This document shows, piece after piece, positions 62,801 through 64,000 of a stretch of 64,000 nucleotides of DNA. This DNA is from JARRQJ01 sp963810615 (GTDB taxonomy: Bacteria > Pseudomonadota > Gammaproteobacteria > DRLM01): NCBI GenBank assembly GCA_963810615.1, contig CAWEOA010000008.1, positions 1,063,325-1,127,324 on the forward strand, given 5' to 3'. The notes under the pieces were generated by a model. It worked only from the letters and a program-made list of their open reading frames with translations. It was not told the DNA's origin and made no database searches. Numbering within the stretch: position 1 is the stretch's first letter; each line of letters starts with the position of its first letter. Both the position numbers and the translations under genes were made by a program.

Positions 62801-64000
62801 GCGTGAACACGCTGACCGCAGACAACGTGGCCAACACCTGGACGATCAGCGGCGCGGACACTGGTACGGTCACGGGCATCGGCGGGACCTTCAGCCACAT
62901 CGCCAACCTGACGGGCGGCAGCAACGACGACGCGTTTACGGTGGGCGCGAGCGGCAGCGTGAGCGGGTTGATCGACGGCGGTACCCAGTCAGCGGGTGAC
63001 ACGCTGGATTACTCGGCGGTGACGGCGGCGGTGACGACGAAGATCGGCACGAACTTCACCAACATCGAGGCGGTGACGGGTGATGGGATCAACGACACCC
63101 TGGTGGGCGCCGACGTAGCGAACACCTGGACGGTCACCGGTGCGAATGCCGGAACGGTCGGCGGTGTGGCGTTCAACGGCTTCAGCAACCTGACGGGTGG
63201 CACCAACACCGACAGCTTTACCTTGTCAGGTGGCACATTGAGTGGTGCGATTGATGGTGGTCTCACCGGCGTCAATACGCTGATTGCGGACAACGTCGCC
63301 AACACCTGGACGATCACCGGCGCTGATGCCGGTACGGTAACGGGTATCGGTAGCTTCACCAACATCGCTAATCTGACGGGCGGCACGGGCGATGACAGCT
63401 TCGTAATTGCCGATGCCGGTAGCTTAACGGGCAGTATTGCCGGCGGTGGCCAGACCACGAGCGACACCTTGAACCTGAGCGCCAAGCTGGGCGCGGTGTC
63501 GATCAATCAACAGACCAGTACCGCGACGGGCATCGCCGGCACCTTTGGCGGCATCGAAGCGGTAGTGGGTAACGGGGTGAACGCCACCCTGACCGGTGTG
63601 GATGCGGGCGAGACCTTCAATGTTACCGGTGGCGACAGTGGTACGGCCGGGAGCTTGGCCTTCAGCGGTGTGGGCAACCTCACCGGTGGTGCGGGCGATG
63701 ACAGCTTCGTGATTGCCGACGCCGGCAGCTTGACGGGCAGCATTGCCGGCGGCGGCCAGAGCACGAGTGACATGCTGAATCTCAGCGCCAAGCTCGGCGC
63801 GGTGTCGATCAATCAACAGACCAGTACCGCGACGGGCATCGCCGGCACCTTTGGCGGCATCGAAGCGGTAGTGGGTAACGGGGTGAACGCCACGCTGACC
63901 GGTGTGGATGCGGGCGAGACCTTCAATGTTACCGGTGGCGACAGTGGTACGGCCGGGAGCTTGGCCTTCAGCGGTGTGGGCAACCTCACCGGCGGTGCAG
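59821..64000 (+). CDS. Very large TpsA exoprotein (filamentous-haemagglutinin type), open at the right window edge
   Basis: The start is a TTG at 59821, 6 bases after AGGAG. The frame stays open for about 1393 codons to the end of the window. Residues about 12-36 are a signal peptide (VRIVALAIYLIPVPNSFAAP). Residues about 38-290 are the TPS secretion domain: VVGGQGAIAQVN, VNWDRFNLS, GQIDANGRVFLINPSGILFG. It continues as a beta-helix (GGQVLLSGAA, GGDIDVLGDQVTLG) with LLVDPGTV near 422. From about residue 550 it is made of imperfect repeats of the type NTWSITGADAGTVTG and NLTGGTGTDSF. TpsB upstream is its transporter. The likely role is a surface adhesin or biofilm matrix protein, which is inference. 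Confidence 0.92.
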   Translation, partial: MSVLRRVARAGVRIVALAIYLIPVPNSFAAPEGGVVVGGQGAIAQVNANTTVVTQNTPSMAVNWDRFNLSADDLVRFKQPSASASVLNRILDQNPSQIFGQIDANGRVFLINPSGILFGKTASVNVGSLVASSLALDTDAFMRGDYSLYAPNGSEPGAVINRGLIRAATGGSVSLVGGTASNEGVISADMGYVNLAAGRKAVLDFTGDGLIRFQVDGPVETNKDGVQAAVNNSGQINADGGQVLLSGAAAQDVFSRVVNNDGIIKAGRIENKGGVISLVGTGGAVSNGGTLDASSSDGKGGDIDVLGDQVTLGSNSRVDASGLTGGGNIRIGGDFHGNNPDIQNARHTYVADGAEITANAVSDGDGGKVAVWSDGATEFHGHISAQGGANSGNGGYAEVSGKEHLALTGHADLTAPHGDAGTLLVDPGTVNICHLGASCATPQTGADTFSDDYINTQLSTSNLAIATSGATGTNGAAEDISFIDPTINISWSNTNTFTLNAGQNITLDGTITDNGANGSFLINGGILGGGGIISLGNANLTVGTVTVTGGTGSDTLVGLNSASTWAITGADSGSISSANISFSGIENLTGGTNTDSFTLAGGTLSGAIDGGLTGVNTLIADNVANTWSISGADTGTVTGITGTFSNIANLTGGSNDDAFTIGASGSVSGLIDGGAQVGSDTLDYSAVTAAVTTKIGTNFTNIESVTGDGSNDTLVGADVASTWSITGANAGTVGGVAFSGFSNLTGGTNNDGFTLSGGTLSGALNGGTGTNTLIGDNVANSWTITGTDAGTVTGITGGFTNIGNLTGGTGTDSFMLSGGTLSGAIDGGLTGVNTLIADNVANTWSITGADAGTVTGIGSFTNIGNLTGGAGDDSFVIADAGSLTGSIAGGGQTTSDTLNLSAKLGAVSINQQTSTATGIAGTFGGIEAVVGNGVNATLTGADAGETFNVTAADAGTAGTLAFSGVGNLVGGTGTDSFALSGGTLSGSIDGGLTGVNTLTADNVANTWTISGADTGTVTGIGGTFSHIANLTGGSNDDAFTVGASGSVSGLIDGGTQSAGDTLDYSAVTAAVTTKIGTNFTNIEAVTGDGINDTLVGADVANTWTVTGANAGTVGGVAFNGFSNLTGGTNTDSFTLSGGTLSGAIDGGLTGVNTLIADNVANTWTITGADAGTVTGIGSFTNIANLTGGTGDDSFVIADAGSLTGSIAGGGQTTSDTLNLSAKLGAVSINQQTSTATGIAGTFGGIEAVVGNGVNATLTGVDAGETFNVTGGDSGTAGSLAFSGVGNLTGGAGDDSFVIADAGSLTGSIAGGGQSTSDMLNLSAKLGAVSINQQTSTATGIAGTFGGIEAVVGNGVNATLTGVDAGETFNVTGGDSGTAGSLAFSGVGNLTGGA
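61621..64000 (+). repeat. Tandem and higher-order repeats inside tpsA
   Basis: A 1140-bp period links 61621 onward with 62761 onward; 61861-61920 and 63001-63060 are identical over 60 bases. A second unit of 306 bp repeats in tandem from 63391 to 63696 and again from 63697 to at least the window end, nearly base for base. An earlier copy of part of it lies near 62464. All periods are multiples of three, so the frame is kept. Confidence 0.9.

Noticed and set aside
60543..63816. Long minus-strand open frames opposite tpsA (up to about 228 codons, Pro/Val-rich)
   Set aside because: They are antisense shadows of the repetitive, GC-rich tpsA frame and repeat with it; no ribosome sites or family resemblance.
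1..64000. CRISPR arrays, prophage or complete insertion sequences
   Set aside because: No regularly spaced short repeats, no integrase, transposase, capsid or tail genes were found; the only repeats are intergenic hairpins and the tpsA coding repeats.

Overview
The window is a stretch of chromosome from a non-enteric gammaproteobacterium. Three blocks of gene order known from E. coli and relatives support this: lon-hupB-ppiD, gloB-yafS-rnhA-dnaQ, and bamD/rluD-pgeF, with uvrA close to ssb as well. Several accessory genes and the sucCD-nadE-glnB run point away from enterics and towards an aquatic or environmental lineage (Chromatiales- or Methylococcales-like). That finer placement is only an inference. 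No phage, CRISPR array, complete insertion sequence or rRNA operon was seen.

Layout. 1-4.7 kb: protein quality control and nucleoid genes (3'-part of lon, hupB with a consensus sigma70 promoter, tRNA-Val and tRNA-Asp directly behind hupB, ppiD). 4.9-7.4 kb (minus strand): a small unknown gene, a dicarboxylate/amino-acid symporter and fabI. 7.6-14.2 kb: a four-gene peptide-type ABC importer with a membrane-tethered binding protein and a fused double ATPase. 14.6-20.4 kb: a stand-alone Mip/FkpA N-domain protein, mltD, then gloB divergent from yafS-rnhA-dnaQ. 20.5-25 kb: an exported ankyrin protein, a TerB-family protein behind a 7-codon mini-ORF, and the two E1 subunits of a 2-oxoacid dehydrogenase. 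25-31.5 kb: bepA (minus) and an RND efflux pair. 31.5-33.1 kb is the most accessory-looking part: intergenic hairpin repeats, a GC-rich palindromic repeat and a DUF6602 nuclease-like gene. 33.1-38 kb: small envelope and redox genes, a deleted DUF72 pseudogene and a secreted seven-bladed beta-propeller. 38-43.5 kb: a large PAS/GGDEF/EAL protein, a methyltransferase-like protein and a bactofilin. 44-57.1 kb: housekeeping genes (uvrA, MFS transporter, ssb, sucCD, nadE, glnB, bamD, rluD, pgeF, a GcvR-like ACT protein, def). 57.6-64 kb: a two-partner secretion locus, TpsB followed by a very large repetitive TpsA exoprotein that starts at a TTG codon and runs off the right edge of the window.

How the genes work together. 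Envelope biogenesis and surveillance are strongly represented: PpiD, BepA, BamD, MltD, a second SLT-fold protein, bactofilin and the FKBP-N protein. These are housekeeping functions that a large secreted adhesin would depend on. The most unusual content is the TpsA repeat architecture (a 1140-bp higher-order period and a 306-bp near-identical tandem copy), the accessory island around DUF6602, the DUF72 deletion scar, and a dispersed family of GC-rich hairpin elements between operons.
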